NCBI GenBank assembly: GCA_950295325.1
Contig: OX485809.1
Location: 26,786,001-26,850,000 of the forward strand
Direction of reading: 5' to 3'
Length of the DNA: 64,000 nucleotides
Source of the DNA: Polytrichum commune
Taxonomy: Eukaryota > Streptophyta > Polytrichopsida > Polytrichales > Polytrichaceae
Shown here: piece after piece, positions 24,635 to 37,167 of the stretch
Position numbering within the stretch: the first letter of the stretch is position 1
Layout of the letters: every line of letters begins with the position of its first letter
The notes under the pieces: model-generated
Told to the model about the DNA's origin: nothing
The model's database searches: none
The model's input: only the letters and a program-made list of their open reading frames with translations
Translations under genes and position numbers: made by a program

Positions 24635-27600
24635 TTAAGAACCTTGTTGTTTCTCTTGTTGCGGCCTCGCGTGAACAGTCACCGGCAATCCATCCTTCAT
24701 GGCCAATGTCAAACTCTGTGCATATGTCGGTGAGAAATTATCTGGTACACTGAATGTGAAGTGCTGTAGCAACCCGGCGACAATGATCTTCATCTGTATC
24801 ATTGCCAACTCTTTGCCAATACAGATGCGCGGACCCGCCTGCACAACATACAGACAATATTTTTTCCTCAAAACATTGAATCAGAGATTCATGTGATCTT
24901 TGTAAGAAATGCACGACTTCCAATTTTTCTCCCACTCTACTGCCAAAGGTTAGTTCATTCTGGAGATTTCTTAACTGACCAAAATCATCTCACACCCATC
25001 CCATGGTAAAAATTGCAGCACATTCAAGAGCTCCCACAGGGACCCTGTGCACTGCCATCTAAGGCACAAATGCATGTGTCCCGTTGCTCATCGCTGCGTT
25101 GAATCCAAGTATGTTATTCCTAGAGGTTGGTCACATGTTCTCTGAGATGGGACCCAGAGTTTAGTCATCTCCTCACACATTATGTAAATTTACAAAATTT
25201 AAAAGTTGGCAAGTTTGTGAGACGTCACGTCGAGGTTACTTATTCGAAAAGCGAAGAAAAGTGGAAGCCCCAAAGCTTTTTTGTAATCTGTTTCAAATCA
25301 GTGCATGGTATCAACACTCCATACCAGTCAAAGCATGTGAGAAATCGAAACCTCTCTGTAATGGTCACTGGTCAAATTAGACTTGGCTCAGGTTACTAAA
25401 TTTCTATCCGACCTAATCGAGACTCCACTCAGCAGTTCTTGTAAAATTGACAATAAGTTAATGTGCTTCCCAATCTGCTCATACATTCTCTAGTTTCAAA
25501 TTGGACCTGGCAAACTGTAAATATGTAGATTGCCCTGATTTCTGAAGCAATTCAAGAGTGCACAAGGTGGATGAGTGTTGCAGAATAAAATCCCTTCCTG
25601 CATCTAACAGACATTCTCGTGTCCTCAGAAAGAAACCCATTCGAGGGGCCCAGATGCTTAACGGTAACGAATGTAAGTTAGCACACTCACAAAAGGAATA
25701 AGAAGGAAAAACAAGATGCTCATCATGGACTACGAAAAGACTGTCGTTGATCCAGGGTTTGCGATACATCAGACTTAACAAATTCAAGTGTGTTCTTGAA
25801 TGCCAGAGAGAAACAACCGCTACTACATGTATGCGTATATTCTTAAGGGAGAAATGATTCAGTCTAGTCTTAACATTCGAAAGCTCCTAAACGCCTGAGA
25901 GTAGAAGAGGAGGAGAAAGAAATATGACCACACATGGAAGACGACGAATTTGTAGTTGGCTTGGATTTACCCGAAGAGTGCACACGGTGGTCCAATTTTC
26001 TAAATGCTTCAGTGACTAGACTAGTCATAATTTGAGAGAAATTGACAAAGAAATACACTCACATGGAAGATGACGAATTTGTAGTTAGTTGGCTTAGAGT
26101 TACCCTGGTTTCGACAGACAATAAGAGTGCACATGTGCTTCGATTGTCTATCTGCTCCAGTAACCAGACTCATCATGGTGTGAGAGAAACCGATGAAGAA
26201 ATGATGCACTCACATGGAAGACGGCGAATTTGTAGGAGCTATCTGGCACGAAGACGCCATCGGTGAGCCATCGCTGAGGCCGAAACTCCAGACAATCATC
26301 GCCCCAAATGGACGGCATACGCCCCATGGCGTAGGCGCTGTAGGCCACTTTGACATTCGGGTTGATGCGAGAACCATCGGGCCACACATCATCACCCGCC
26401 GCTTCCTTGATGTCCATGGGCACCGGAGGATAAAGACGCATCGATTCGGTGATGGCAGCATGCAAGTAGTGCAGTTGCTTCAGCTCCTCGAACGAGAGAC
26501 TAGTGGGTTGCTTCGGACTGAGGTTAGGTTGTTGTTGTTGTTGCCCCCGAGATTGGAGAACAGTGAGCAATTCTTGGTAGATTGCATCCTCCACATGGGG
26601 GTTACGGGAGAGGAGCCAGAAGAACCAAGACAGTCCCGAAGATGATGTATCCCTTCCTGCCAGAACAAAACTGATCACGATGTCACGTAAAAACACATCC
26701 GAATACACTTGCCTCCCAAATTGCTGCTGCTCATTCGAGCTTCCTTCCGCAACAAATCCCACCTCAACTTCCTGGGGATAATCCTCTGGAGCAAGGCCCA
26801 TGAACCGTGACAAAAGGTCAAGTTTCTCAACCCCCTGGTCACCGGAATCAATTAACCCTCGGCCCTGCATTTGCTTCCTGCGAGTCTGAATCACATACAT
26901 TGCAAATTCATCGACGTCAGCCACAGCTTCCCGCAACAACTTCTCAGATCCGACGTCAAGCTTGTGCATCGCCTTCCACAGAAACGGGTAACTGAAGAAT
27001 CGTTCGCTTGTCAACGAGGTCGCTGCATCGAACGCATGTGCAATTTTCACTGCAGGTAGCGAAGGAGCCAAACACGCTGGGTCTACCCCGAACCCAAGCT
27101 GGCAAATAGTGTCGAAGGTAAACCTGGTGAGGAGGTCTTGCAAATCAATCGACACTCCAGTGGAGCAGAATCTGGTGAGAAGTGGGATCAAGCGTCCGTG
27201 AAGCTCCTCCATAACGGAGCCAGCCATGAAGCTCCGCAGTGAGCGTGTGGTAAATTCGCGGTTTGCCACTTGCCTTTGTAATTTCCACATCGAACCGTCT
27301 GCGTTAAAGATCCCGGAGCCCAGGAAGTCCCCCATTGTCTCATGCACATCTTGGCCTTTTGGGTAATTCTCGAAGTTTGTCTTGAGCATGTACTCCACGT
27401 TTACAGGGTCTGCTGTGATCCAAAACTCTGTACTCATGGGTCTGCTCATCCTCATCGTCATGTTGGGGGATTTCTCGATCATTCTCGTCACCCAGTCATG
27501 AAATTTGTCCTTGTTACATATAGTTTCCGGGAAGCAGCCCAGCACGGGGTATGATTTCGGTCCTGGATTCTTGCCATACTTCGGATGGTGGTACCATGCC

Positions 27601-27695
27601 AAGTATGCAAGCGTGACGGCAACTATGAGCATGGAAGTTGAAACACTTGGAGATAGCCATTGGAGAAACTGTTGGGGTGAAATGAAATTCCCCAT
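24635..27695 (-). CDS. Cytochrome P450, CYP86 clan, CYP94-like; 2 exons, 561 aa
   Basis: Exon 1 runs 27695 to 26214 (494 codons) and exon 2 runs 24838 to 24635 (67 aa plus stop). The intron is GTGAGT...GCAG, phase 0. A hydrophobic anchor spans residues about 20-35, then the proline hinge NPGPKSYP. The I-helix motif AGRDTSS is at 346-352, ExxR is E417-SMR420, and the PERF-type motif is FRPQRW (471-476). The heme loop FHAGPRICIG has axial Cys500 and is split exactly by the intron between His494 and Ala495. FDTICQLGFGVDPACL and GKELAMIQMK match plant fatty-acid omega-hydroxylase-type P450s; CYP94 members oxidise fatty acids or jasmonoyl-isoleucine. The substrate here is not deducible. The start is ATG 27695; an upstream in-frame TTG is not a plausible eukaryotic start. 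All catalytic motifs are intact. Confidence 0.9.
25934..26216 (-). repeat. Tandem copies of the P450 exon-1 end and splice donor
   Basis: On the minus strand the sequence encoding YKF(A/V)(V/I)FH plus the following intron start occurs three times, with His codons at 26214-26216, 26063-26065 and 25934-25936. Unit lengths are 151 and 129 bp. The first two copies have the donor GTGAGT; the third has GTGTGG. Units two and three lie in the intron. Splicing at a downstream donor would retain sequence with a stop codon. Confidence 0.9.
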
Positions 27696-28854
27696 ATTCA
27701 AGATGTTCAGGATTGCCAGCGAGAATTGCCGGGAAAATACTGGTGCATGCTTGCATCTCCTTCGGAAACCTGTGAAAATTCACAAGCTCAATCTTGTTGG
27801 AAATGGCGCGGAAATTTCGTTTCTCAGTTTCAAACTAAGATTGCAGCAGTTGTAGAGAATTCAAGAAACTTGGTGACTGGAACCGTCTGGTTACATTGAA
27901 TTTATAAATTTCTGCTAACCTCCCATACGTCTTTGAAAGTGACACAATTAATTATACAAGACAGGACCTCAATGAGCATGAGAACTACATGACAGAGCGA
28001 CAGACTCATGATCGAATGCCTTAGAAGGCCTGTGAAGATCAAGAGGCCTAATCCTGTTGGAAAATGAAGCGGATAGGATGTGAATTTCCTGGAAATGGAA
28101 TGCCGATTTAGCAATTACAGAGATCTCAGAAGTTGGAGGATGGGGCACCTATGGAACGATGCTGTTGTAAGAAAGCGATTCTCTCCTAAACCATAATCTC
28201 AAAAGAAGAGGAAGAGAAAGAGGAGGAAGAAGAAAGCAGTTGTAGAGATTTGGAATCACCTGAAAAGACATTCAATCTAGCTACACGGACATTGAGAATT
28301 TCGAAATTGGTACTCTTGAGAATTAGAAACTCAAACGTGTTGAGGCTGCTTGCCTGTAGAGCTGCTCCAAACTACCACCGAGAACCACCGAGGAAGGATA
28401 CCAACTAGCCCTTCACAAAAGCCATACCCAGAAAACGGAGCTCCACAAAATATACCTCCCTCGAAACGGGCTCACATGGGTTTATCTTTTAGATGGGGTG
28501 GTTGGTTGATTTATCTCTGTAGGAATCACTTCTTAGGGTTTAGTGGTGATTTTAATGTCTTGATTACAACAAAACCTCTGAATTTTTTTGTGCAACCTCT
28601 GAAATCTTCACAAAACCCTTCAATGGCCTTATAAACTATAATGAGCCAATTGGGCCATGATGAGACAATCTGTACTGATGGGAACGTGCATTGGGAACTT
28701 AGTTCACGAGCAAATCTCCGTGAAAATGACATCATTGACAATGTTTAGAACAACAGGAAGGTCATCAAGATAGAATACCACATTGTTTCAAACACATTGG
28801 TTGATTCATATAAGCTACAAGGGCACATACTGCTGCACAAAATAAAATTTAGGC
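27696..28854 (-). promoter_or_regulatory. Upstream region of the P450 gene
   Basis: Non-coding DNA before the P450 start. Two imperfect copies of a block containing AATCYTGTTGGAAAATG with AAGCGGA/GGCGCGGA lie about 240 bp apart (near 27,790 and 28,045). They may be leader duplications. No core promoter element is certain. Confidence 0.4.
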
Positions 28855-29525
28855 CAGATGTAACCATGGGTGTTCACCCGTGACCAACCAACACCACGCA
28901 ACACATGAGTCTAAATCCGGAACACAAGCCCAAGTGACCAAAAGAAGGTTGACACCACTAAGAAACAACCATGCGCATGACAACAAATGTGTTAAAAAAT
29001 CATTGGTCTAATCATAGAAGCCATAATGGGCACTTAATACTACTCAGAGTAGAAGGATACATCTAACCACGGGTGTTTACCCATGACCAACCAACACCAT
29101 GCAACACATGAGCCTAAATCCATAACACAAGCTCAAGTTACCTAAAGAAGGTCAACACAACTAAGAAACAACCACGCGCATGACAACAAATGTGTTCAAA
29201 TATCATTGGTCTAATCATAGAAGCCATAATGGGCACTTAATACTACTCAAAGTAGAAGGATACATCTAACCACGGGTGAAAGTCCATGACCAACCAACAC
29301 CACATAACACATGCAGGAAGGTCTACAAGACATACCCGACTACACAAAAAAAAGGTCAACACAACCAGGAAACCACCGTGCGCATGACAACAAATGTGTC
29401 CAAAAATCATTTGGTTGAATCATAGATGCCACAGTGGGCACATAATATTACACAAAGTAGATAGATATATGTAACCACGGGTGAACTCCCGGAGACAACC
29501 AACACCACGCTACTTACACGGGCGG
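28855..29525. repeat. Tandem repeat, 203-205 bp unit, about 3.3 copies
   Basis: The phrase TAACCAYGGGTG starts at 28861, 29064, 29267 and 29472, giving periods of 203, 203 and 205 bp. Each unit opens with a copy of the dispersed palindrome (CCACGGGTG...CACCCGTGG type) and then runs through a well-conserved block with CAACCAACACCA, ATGACAACAAATGTGT and CATAATGGGCACTTAATA. Non-coding. Confidence 0.92.
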
Positions 29526-32189
29526 GCCAATCTATAACCATTAAGGTCCGCCTAAACACAAGAGGAGTATGAATCTTTAATCCTTTTAAATTTCATGTTA
29601 TGAGGGTCTCTTTGAGCTGCAGTCCATTGCTTGCACTTGACCTCTTCAACCCAAAGATTGTCATTCATCAAAATTGTAGCTTCTCGAAGTTGTTTCACTG
29701 TTGCAGCCATGTAATCAGACATTGATGAGGTAGTCTTGGGCGAACTGCACCTCCAACATCTAGAACTAATTCTAGAACCTGTGGGCTTATTAGGGTGAGG
29801 GGTTTGGAGAGCAGGGTGACTCTTCACCCGAGCGTGTGGAGTAGTGACTGGAGTTGCAACCGCGACCAGAATAACAACCGGAACTGCAACCACAACATCA
29901 CATGTTTGGAGCATCTATGTCTAACACAACAAAAAAATTAAATGATATTAGAATCCTTAGGATAAAGACACAATTACAAAAGGGAATTCAAATGGAAAAT
30001 GAATTACCTTAGGACAAGGAGATGTCCCTTCAACGAAGTCGGCATTAGCATCTGGAGCATGTTGTCGACGAGGTGGAATGACAATATGGTTTTTAAGTCG
30101 TGTATGCAATGGGGAATGTTGTCAAGATACATGGAGGTTATTGCATGGAAGAAGTACATTATGTGCAATAGTCCATGGAAAAGTTGAACAAGTGCAATAA
30201 GAATGGATTATAGCCGACTGAGTCCAAAATATAAAAAATGACATAGCAAATTACATGATGCCCAAGAACACAACTAACAATGTCCAAGTGGTCTGATACA
30301 ATCATTGAATCAACTACAAGCTTGCCACGGGGGAACGCCCGTAGGACAATGACAGACGAATACCACATGCAGCCTGAAAAACATAGATGCGCAACGTTCC
30401 CAAATTCTTATTGGAAATAGCCGGGTAAACTCTAACAACGTCGTGTTGCAAAATAGTAGATTCCCATATACATATATTCATGACCATAACGACCTTACAT
30501 TAGGAAATCTACAAAACCAAAACGAATTTCAAGTGAAGTTGAAAGCCAACAAAGTTTGAGTTCCACATATGTCCAATAAAAATTACACTATGTGCAAATG
30601 TGCACTATAGGCGGCTCCAATAGGGTGTCTACATAGACATCTGCGCCTCTGGAATCATACGGGTAGAAGTCAATATTTTATGTCTAGCCAATGTATGCTT
30701 ATAAATTTGTGAACTTGGCAAATCTAGATTGAAGGGTCCGTGGCCTGATGGATAAGGGTTACTCCCCACAAAATCTGAGACACAATGTTGAGAACTCAAG
30801 AGCCTTTGCAGGTAATTATGGAGAGTATCCAAGCTTTGATTTGAGAGAAATGGGGGAGGGTTGATGTAGCTCCCATGAGGGTTCGGGATGCATTTGGAAG
30901 GGGAGTCATCAACAATTAATGTAGTTTTATGAGAGAATTGCTTCGCATGTGGCATTGGATGCATCTAGTTCCACTCAAAAAATGCCCATAGGTCCTTCAT
31001 GAAGAAGCTTGAATCAACATTCACAGGACTAGGAAGATTTTGTCCTCTCTCATATTTCAGAATGTGACACATTTCTTGTCCAAACACAAACTCAATATGT
31101 CTACAACCTTCGAAGAAGTGTTGGACAATTGGCTTGATATTCTTCAGAAGCTTTGACGACTAGGCGACAACATGGAAGTTTGAAAACACAAAACGCAGAA
31201 AGCGTCCCAGTCCTTTCCTAGGTATAAGGGCATTATATGAGAGAAATAGTGGAGCCAACTCTCCACTTATCATGGGACTATGTTGTGATTCAAGAGTCTT
31301 ATTGGTGTTGACATTGTTGTACTTTGCTAACCTCACAAGAATCTCGTTGACATTCAACACTAATCATATATTCTTTCTCCGATGGACAACAATGCTTGGA
31401 GAGGTGAGGATCTGGTGATAACAAAATTGAAAGTCATTCTAAAGGATTTTAAACCAAGGAAACAATAATATGGGTAGACATGATGTGAGGCCAAACCCAC
31501 CACCCTTAAGCGTCATAGTCCGGGTATGGGTTTGAGAATCACATGTCTTATGTCGAAAATCGTAGAAACATGAAATTCAACTTCAACTCTCCACCGATGC
31601 ACTAGTCGTGCTAGTCTTTATATATTAACTTCTTCCAAGAGTTCACAAGCACCCTTCCTCCTACTCACCCCTTAGAGCGTGTTCCACTCTCCATGTGAGA
31701 GTGACTAGCTCACTACTCCTCCTTTTTAATGATTTTCATTTATTTTGAAACTTTCTTAGCTTCACACTTTGCTTGAGATAATGATGCCTCGATACCACTA
31801 GTATCGTGTATGGTTACTCCCTTAGCCGACTCAAGCTCCCAAGTCATAGTCTTTGCTACACATGCCCTTGCTGATATTCCTCTTGAGCTTTTGGTCTTAG
31901 CAAAACTTTCACTTGTTGAATCCATGAATTAATGGCCAACTCCTCAGCTTGATAGCAACCCCGCACTTGATGTCCACTCCGCAACTTAGTGTCAACTCCA
32001 CGTTTAATGTCAACCCCGTAGCTTAGCACCAACTTTGTATTTTAATGCCACCATGTAGCCACACACTTAACCAACAATCTAAGGTAGGGTGTAGCTTGAA
32101 CTAACCAAAGACTAATTAACTGGGAGGCTAATTAGGCTCGTAGGCACTAATTAACTAATAAACCCAGCTCTTAGCTGCGGCTACTTCTT
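29526..32189 (-). other. Fragmentary minus-strand frames, no gene resolved
   Basis: Frames of 120 codons (29914 to 29552), 111 codons (30964 to 30629) and 66 codons (31360 to 31160) lie on the same strand. The first contains WTAAQRDPHNMKFKRIKD. None shows a known domain, and no splice chain could be built with confidence. They may be remains of one transposon-borne gene together with 33445-34128. A palindrome copy lies at 30325-30343. Confidence 0.3.
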
Positions 32190-32420
32190 ACTAAATAAAC
32201 CCAGCTCCTTCATAAACCCAACTCCTTACTTCTAACTAAATAAACCCAGCTCCTTCATAAACCCAGCTCCCTACTTCTAACTAAATAAACCCAGCTCCTT
32301 CATAAACCCAGCTCCCTACTTCTAACTAAATAAACCCAGCTCCTTCATAAACCCAGCTCCCTACTTCTAATTAAATAAACCCAGCTCCTTCATAAACCCA
32401 GCTCCTTAGCTGCGGCTACT
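32190..32420. repeat. 45-bp minisatellite, about 5 copies, with TAAACCC units
   Basis: The unit starts TAAATAAACCCAGCTCCTTC and continues ATAAACCCAGCTCCCTACTT plus CTAAC. It repeats about five times with few changes. Each unit contains two TAAACCC heptamers, identical to the plant telomere unit on its C-rich strand, but spaced rather than tandem. Confidence 0.92.
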
Positions 32421-33211
32421 TCTAACTAAGCTTCTCCACCCTCAACCACAAAAACCAGAAAATGAACACAAGAGAGCTTCTCCAAGGCCTCTCCCTAATT
32501 CACCTACCTAATTCCACTAATCCCACTAAGTCCCCTACCTAATTCCACATTTTTTCCCGAGCTCTAAGAGCTCAACTTCCTAGAGAAGAGAGAAAGAGAG
32601 AAAGAGGAGAAGAGAAAAAGAGTGAAGAGAGGAGGAAGAAGAGGAAGAGAAGAGAGAAATGGAATGAGGGAGAGAGAGGAGGAGGGTGAGAGGATAGGAG
32701 TGAAGGAAGGTGCACCCAAGACCATAACCTTCTAATCCTCTCCTACTTAGTAGGACCTTATCCTATCCACTAAACCCTCACCCCCTAAACCGACAAGAAC
32801 ATGTTCTAATTCAAACATTTAAATCAAAGACACTTCCCCTTGCCTCGTCAAGCACTACTCCTCTAATCAAAACACTCCCTAATGTCACTAAGCTTCTAAT
32901 TCACCACACAAAATGGCTTAAGGCCTAAACATAAATCCACACCAAGCCACACTCTTTTTATACTTTTGATTGTTTTAACACACTCCAAATGCAATTCTAA
33001 GTAGGTTCTAGACATAAAACAAATATGAGCACTCATTTTGGGCTCATACATGAATAATGCATTTGTAAGAGAGAAAATAGCTACACATCCAACTAGTTTT
33101 GCGACTTCAGACAAAATATCATACCGAAGGATGCACTTGGTCCTTTGTTAAATGACATGTGACCACACACACACACAGCTTATGAGAACCACATGGTCAA
33201 ACCCATGCTCT

Positions 33212-33336
33212 CCCACAGGCGTTCACCCGTAGACATAATATCAAAGAGCCCAGGTAGATCTGTTAGTCATGAGAATATAGTTTGTGTGGAAATAGAGAAG
33301 TATAAACCGGTGGACCCACGAGCGTTCTCCCGTGGG
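33212..33336. repeat. Two copies of the dispersed palindrome
   Basis: One copy at 33212-33232 reads CCCACAGGCGTTCACCCGTA. A second at 33315-33336 reads CCCACGAGCGTTCTCCCGTG. They are about 100 bp apart in non-coding DNA. Confidence 0.8.
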
Positions 33337-33444
33337 ACCAAGTTCCTTTAAATTACACTATACATGATACCTTGAGCTTGTAGGTAGGGGAAATCCACAA
33401 CATGTATAGGGTCGACATGAGAACTCGTTGGATGGACATCCTCT

Positions 33445-34128
33445 TCAGTCCCAAGCAACACATGTTGCAAAGAACATTTCAGGTTTCATGACGACCTTGC
33501 TTCTAAAATTGAATACAAAATTGCAATGGGGGGAGGTATATCTAACCATTTCGGACGATGCCGCATGAGCCCCAACAAATCGACTGTTATTAGGGTTTGA
33601 GGACTCAACAGCTGCGACATAAACTTTGCTCCTCGGAGTTTCTAGTACACCACTAATATCAATGATCTCCAAGGTAGAGTTCTCAACAATATCAGCTTGC
33701 GCGATCGTGAATCCCTGAAATTGACCTCGTCCTTGACGTTCTTTTGGAGCTTCAAACGTTTTCCATCTCTTTCTCATTTTTTGTAATGAAGCGGTATGAA
33801 GAATATATTTCACCTTGATTGCTTCACAAAACGTTGGAGTGGATAGATAAGCAAACATCTTGTGATAGTCATATGACTTGTACATGTACGTTAGGTTTAA
33901 TTGTACATTCTCAGCAACCTCCGACAAATATTTGTCCACGAATGGAGCAAAATTCACATTATTTTTCTCATCCGATTCCTTGCCCTTGTCTTTGTCCAAT
34001 GCCTTTGGTGGAGGTCTTACAACAAACATCAGGAGAGGGTCATCAACGAAGTTGAGTTTTACCTTGCTATACCCAGGCTTCCCATAATCTTCATCCTCGA
34101 AATCGTTTGTCATGTAGTCGGAAAACAT
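33445..34128 (-). CDS. Uncharacterised protein fragment, 227 codons open
   Basis: A clean 227-codon frame starting with ATG and MFSDYMTNDFEDEDYGKPGY. It has a Lys/Asp-rich segment (residues about 42-52) and a Lys/Arg-rich patch (KMRKRWK). Composition and length exceed chance for this AT-rich DNA. I recognise no domain. It could be one exon of a transposon-borne gene continuing into neighbouring frames; the palindrome family flanks it at 33.2-33.3 kb. Confidence 0.45.
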   Translation of the reverse strand: MFSDYMTNDFEDEDYGKPGYSKVKLNFVDDPLLMFVVRPPPKALDKDKGKESDEKNNVNFAPFVDKYLSEVAENVQLNLTYMYKSYDYHKMFAYLSTPTFCEAIKVKYILHTASLQKMRKRWKTFEAPKERQGRGQFQGFTIAQADIVENSTLEIIDISGVLETPRSKVYVAAVESSNPNNSRFVGAHAASSEMVRYTSPHCNFVFNFRSKVVMKPEMFFATCVAWD

Positions 34129-34606
34129 TCCCCGAACATGATATGGAACTCAATCTCTCACCCTCACCTTCACATCTCATTCCACGTGTCTTTCGGACAT
34201 ATCGTCATCACTATCCAAGCAAATGACTTTGGTTCGAATGACCACCTTTGCCTCATTGGACGGTGATGCGGTTGTAGGCTTCTCCGCCACCATAACTGTA
34301 GTGGACTGCACATGTGGTCACCCTTAGCCTAGAACCTCGAGAACGGCAGCAACCTCCTCCATAGGTGAGCTGACATTCAAATCGGCGTTTGCCCCTTCAA
34401 CATACACGGCTTTGGACCTCTCCACATCTGGCGGAACATCTTCCTCATTCTGAGGTTGAGTTTCATGCAAAGGGCAATTGGCTACATTTTGAGTTTGTGT
34501 TACATCCTCATGGGCCTTGACAATGTGCCCACAGATTGGTGCACAAACATTATTGTAGTATGTTTTTGCTATGTCTCAAAACAACAAAACCCAAGGAACA
34601 AAGTCT

Positions 34607-34949
34607 CTCGGGGGGGGGGGGGGAGTAGTCATTGGTTGGAGTAGCAATATACGTGCGAACAAATGATAGGGTATTTTAAAAACATGGGGGCTAAAAATTA
34701 TAAATGGACTTAAGAGTAATATAGGGTATCAAAAATGGCACTGGACATCTTTAAAGTACTATAGGGTATGGAATAATAGGTAATTTGGAATTATAAGTAA
34801 TGCAAGCCATTTTTCTATTAACCCAAAGTAGAAATTTACATAATGATAGCATGTGAAAAAAAAAAGAGAATTGAAAGTAATACCCCCCTATAAAATAGTG
34901 GTTGTTCGCACCTATATCCTTAACTTTTTAACACACTGCCCCCCCCAAG
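34607..34949. mobile_element. MITE with CTCGGGG ends and 8-bp TSD CAAAGTCT (copy A)
   Basis: The left end is CTCGGGG(G)n and the right end, reverse-complemented, CTTGGGG(G)n. The perfect duplication CAAAGTCT occupies 34599-34606 and 34950-34957. The subterminal motif ACGTGCGAACAAATGATAGG on the left and GGTGCGAACAACCACTATTT on the right are shared inward signals. A close copy lies inverted at 37168-37494. It is non-coding. An 8-bp duplication fits hAT or P-type integration, but the CTCGGGG terminus is not a classical hAT end. Confidence 0.9.
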
Positions 34950-37167
34950 CAAAGTCTCCAGGATGACTGAGATAGTGTCTATAAGGGTTAATGTCACATT
35001 GGATTAAGGTTCTTAATAACATCTTAGGGTCTTTCTTCCTTCATTCCTTCATTATTCCCCTTATTCCCCACTCTTATGGTTCCTTGTGCTTTCTCCGTCA
35101 AAAGTGATTCTGTCCTATCTTTAGGGAAAGTTTCTATCACTCTATGTCTTTGACCTATTTCAGTCGTGAAGCTCAAAAGCTTGGCAAGTAGTCAATGGCT
35201 CATAGTCAGGACAAAGTCCGGGGTAATGTCTTTTTGTAACCGCATAGTCTTTGCTCATCGTAATTCACAATTGCAATAATTCAACGATTTAATTCCTTCC
35301 TTAATCAACTTACAACCATCATGCAAGCGTCGCAAAGCTAATAGCCATCACCCCCACTTATCGGGTAAACCTGGCAACTCATCTCAAAAACATCCACATT
35401 GTCAATACATAAAGCCATGCATGATAGGCTAGGCGATATTCTGTGTTAAAGCTTTAGTCTGCTGATCTTATTCAGAAATTACACAAGGTATAATCTTACT
35501 TTGTGATGGTAATATCTCCTCCGTCTCAAGTAACTCTCTGTCAGCCTATGGCCTACCAGCTACTGTCTCTTGCCTTCGTCTCTCTCTGATACACAGAATC
35601 TACCTAGGCTATATTCTACCTCGGTAACTGCCAGGTAATGTCTATCTCTGTCATTGTGACTTAAGACTTTGAATCTGGCTATGGCCACTTAGTCTATCTC
35701 GGGGTAATGGCCTGGCTTATCTCAAGCCTCTCAGCCTTTACTACGTCCTTTCAGACTACTTGCCTCTTTTACTTCTTCTCAACATCTATTCTACTTTAGC
35801 CTCCTGGCTAGGTATTTCCTTTGTCTTACTGATGAACAGGTGATCGCCCCTCTCAAGCGACTCGTCCTCAATTCTTCCTCTCTGTCCCTCTGGTTATACC
35901 CTGATTATCACTCCTCGACAATGGCTTAAGGTTCTCACAACCTGCACTCTTTATCTTGCCTCTCAGACCACCCGGTATGCCCTCGGCTATTGCCCTCAAG
36001 GGTTCTGATTATGGCCTGATACTTCTCAACATTAGTTTTCCCAGACATTACTCTTCAAATTCTCACTTAACCCTCTCTTCTCTCTGGCCTATCGCCTGAT
36101 ATTTCTTTCACTTCCTTTGTCAATAAAACAACTTTACTCTCCCAGTCGGACACTTCTCACCAGACCACTTGCCTGACTCACATTCGACTATCAAGTTCTT
36201 ACAGATTCATGTCAACATTCCATTCCAAGACAATTGCACAGACACACAACACTACTTGCACTCCGAACTCGTCAAGATTATAGCACTGGTATTATATTTC
36301 ACTTCAATGTCACAGATCAAAAACTACCAGAGTCCGAATCACTCGGCTCTAAGAATTCTATGTCTAAGCCCACAAGCATCTCACCTGGGGTTGCCTATTA
36401 GCCACCCAACCTCAATCTCTGAGTGTTGGTGCATCCTCTAGCCTATTGCCTTCACTACGAGACTATGCCTGATTTCTAAACTGGAAAATAGCCTGTCGTC
36501 TACCTCGGCTGTCCCCTCCTCATAGTGTCAAGAGAGAAAGACAGTCGGTTAGCCTTGTAACCGCCTCTGCCACGGCAATAGCCCTTCATTTTCACACTGG
36601 ATGGTCTCCAGTGGCTAATAGCCGGATGAATCTCATCAAAATTCGAAAATGGTCAACTTCGGCTAGGCGATAGCCAAAAAATTGGTTTTACAATTATCAT
36701 CCTTTGTCTATTGTGTTTCACCACCAACAACACCTTCATGAACTTGGCCAAACTCATCCTCACGATAAAGACTAGAAGGTTCGATAACCTCTTCAAAATG
36801 AAAAGTTTCTCTAACTCTAGGAAGACGTAGAGATTTCCTTCATTTTCAAAAAGCTTTCATTTTCTTTCTCATAGCATGTTTTGATGTGGACCTTGGAGTA
36901 GGATTAGCTTCTAGCCGAGCCTCTTGTGCTAACTGCGGTGCACCAACTGGACATCGATCATCTTCAAATTCTTCCAACGATCAAACATCTAGTTGTTCTT
37001 GACTTGCTCTAGATGTATCAAACTGTCGATACCCTCGTCCCGATGTAGATGGAATCTCAAATGAAAAAAATCCCACATGGAGATGGAGGTTGTGATCGGG
37101 CCATGGACATATAGCCTTTTCTAAGATGGATACCTCATCTCCTCCCTCCCCCTTCACAACCCCAACG
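34950..37167. other. Non-coding segment between two inverted MITE copies; pyrimidine-rich
   Basis: The segment is rich in C and T, with recurring short phrases such as ATGGCCTG, TATCTC and CTCTCAGCC between about 35,500 and 36,100. This looks like a very old degenerate repeat. No credible gene is seen on either strand. Confidence 0.4.

Noticed and set aside
26148-26213. P450 reading through to the stop after exon 1 as a 517-residue protein
   Set aside because: That form would lack the heme-binding cysteine. A consensus donor ends the exon at 26214 and a consensus acceptor at 24839 restores the canonical heme loop in frame.
28855-29525. CRISPR-like array of palindromic repeats
   Set aside because: The spacers are not unique: the whole 203-bp unit is repeated. 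The context is eukaryotic and no cas genes exist.
32190-32420. Interstitial telomere
   Set aside because: TAAACCC units are spaced within a 45-bp minisatellite, not directly tandem.
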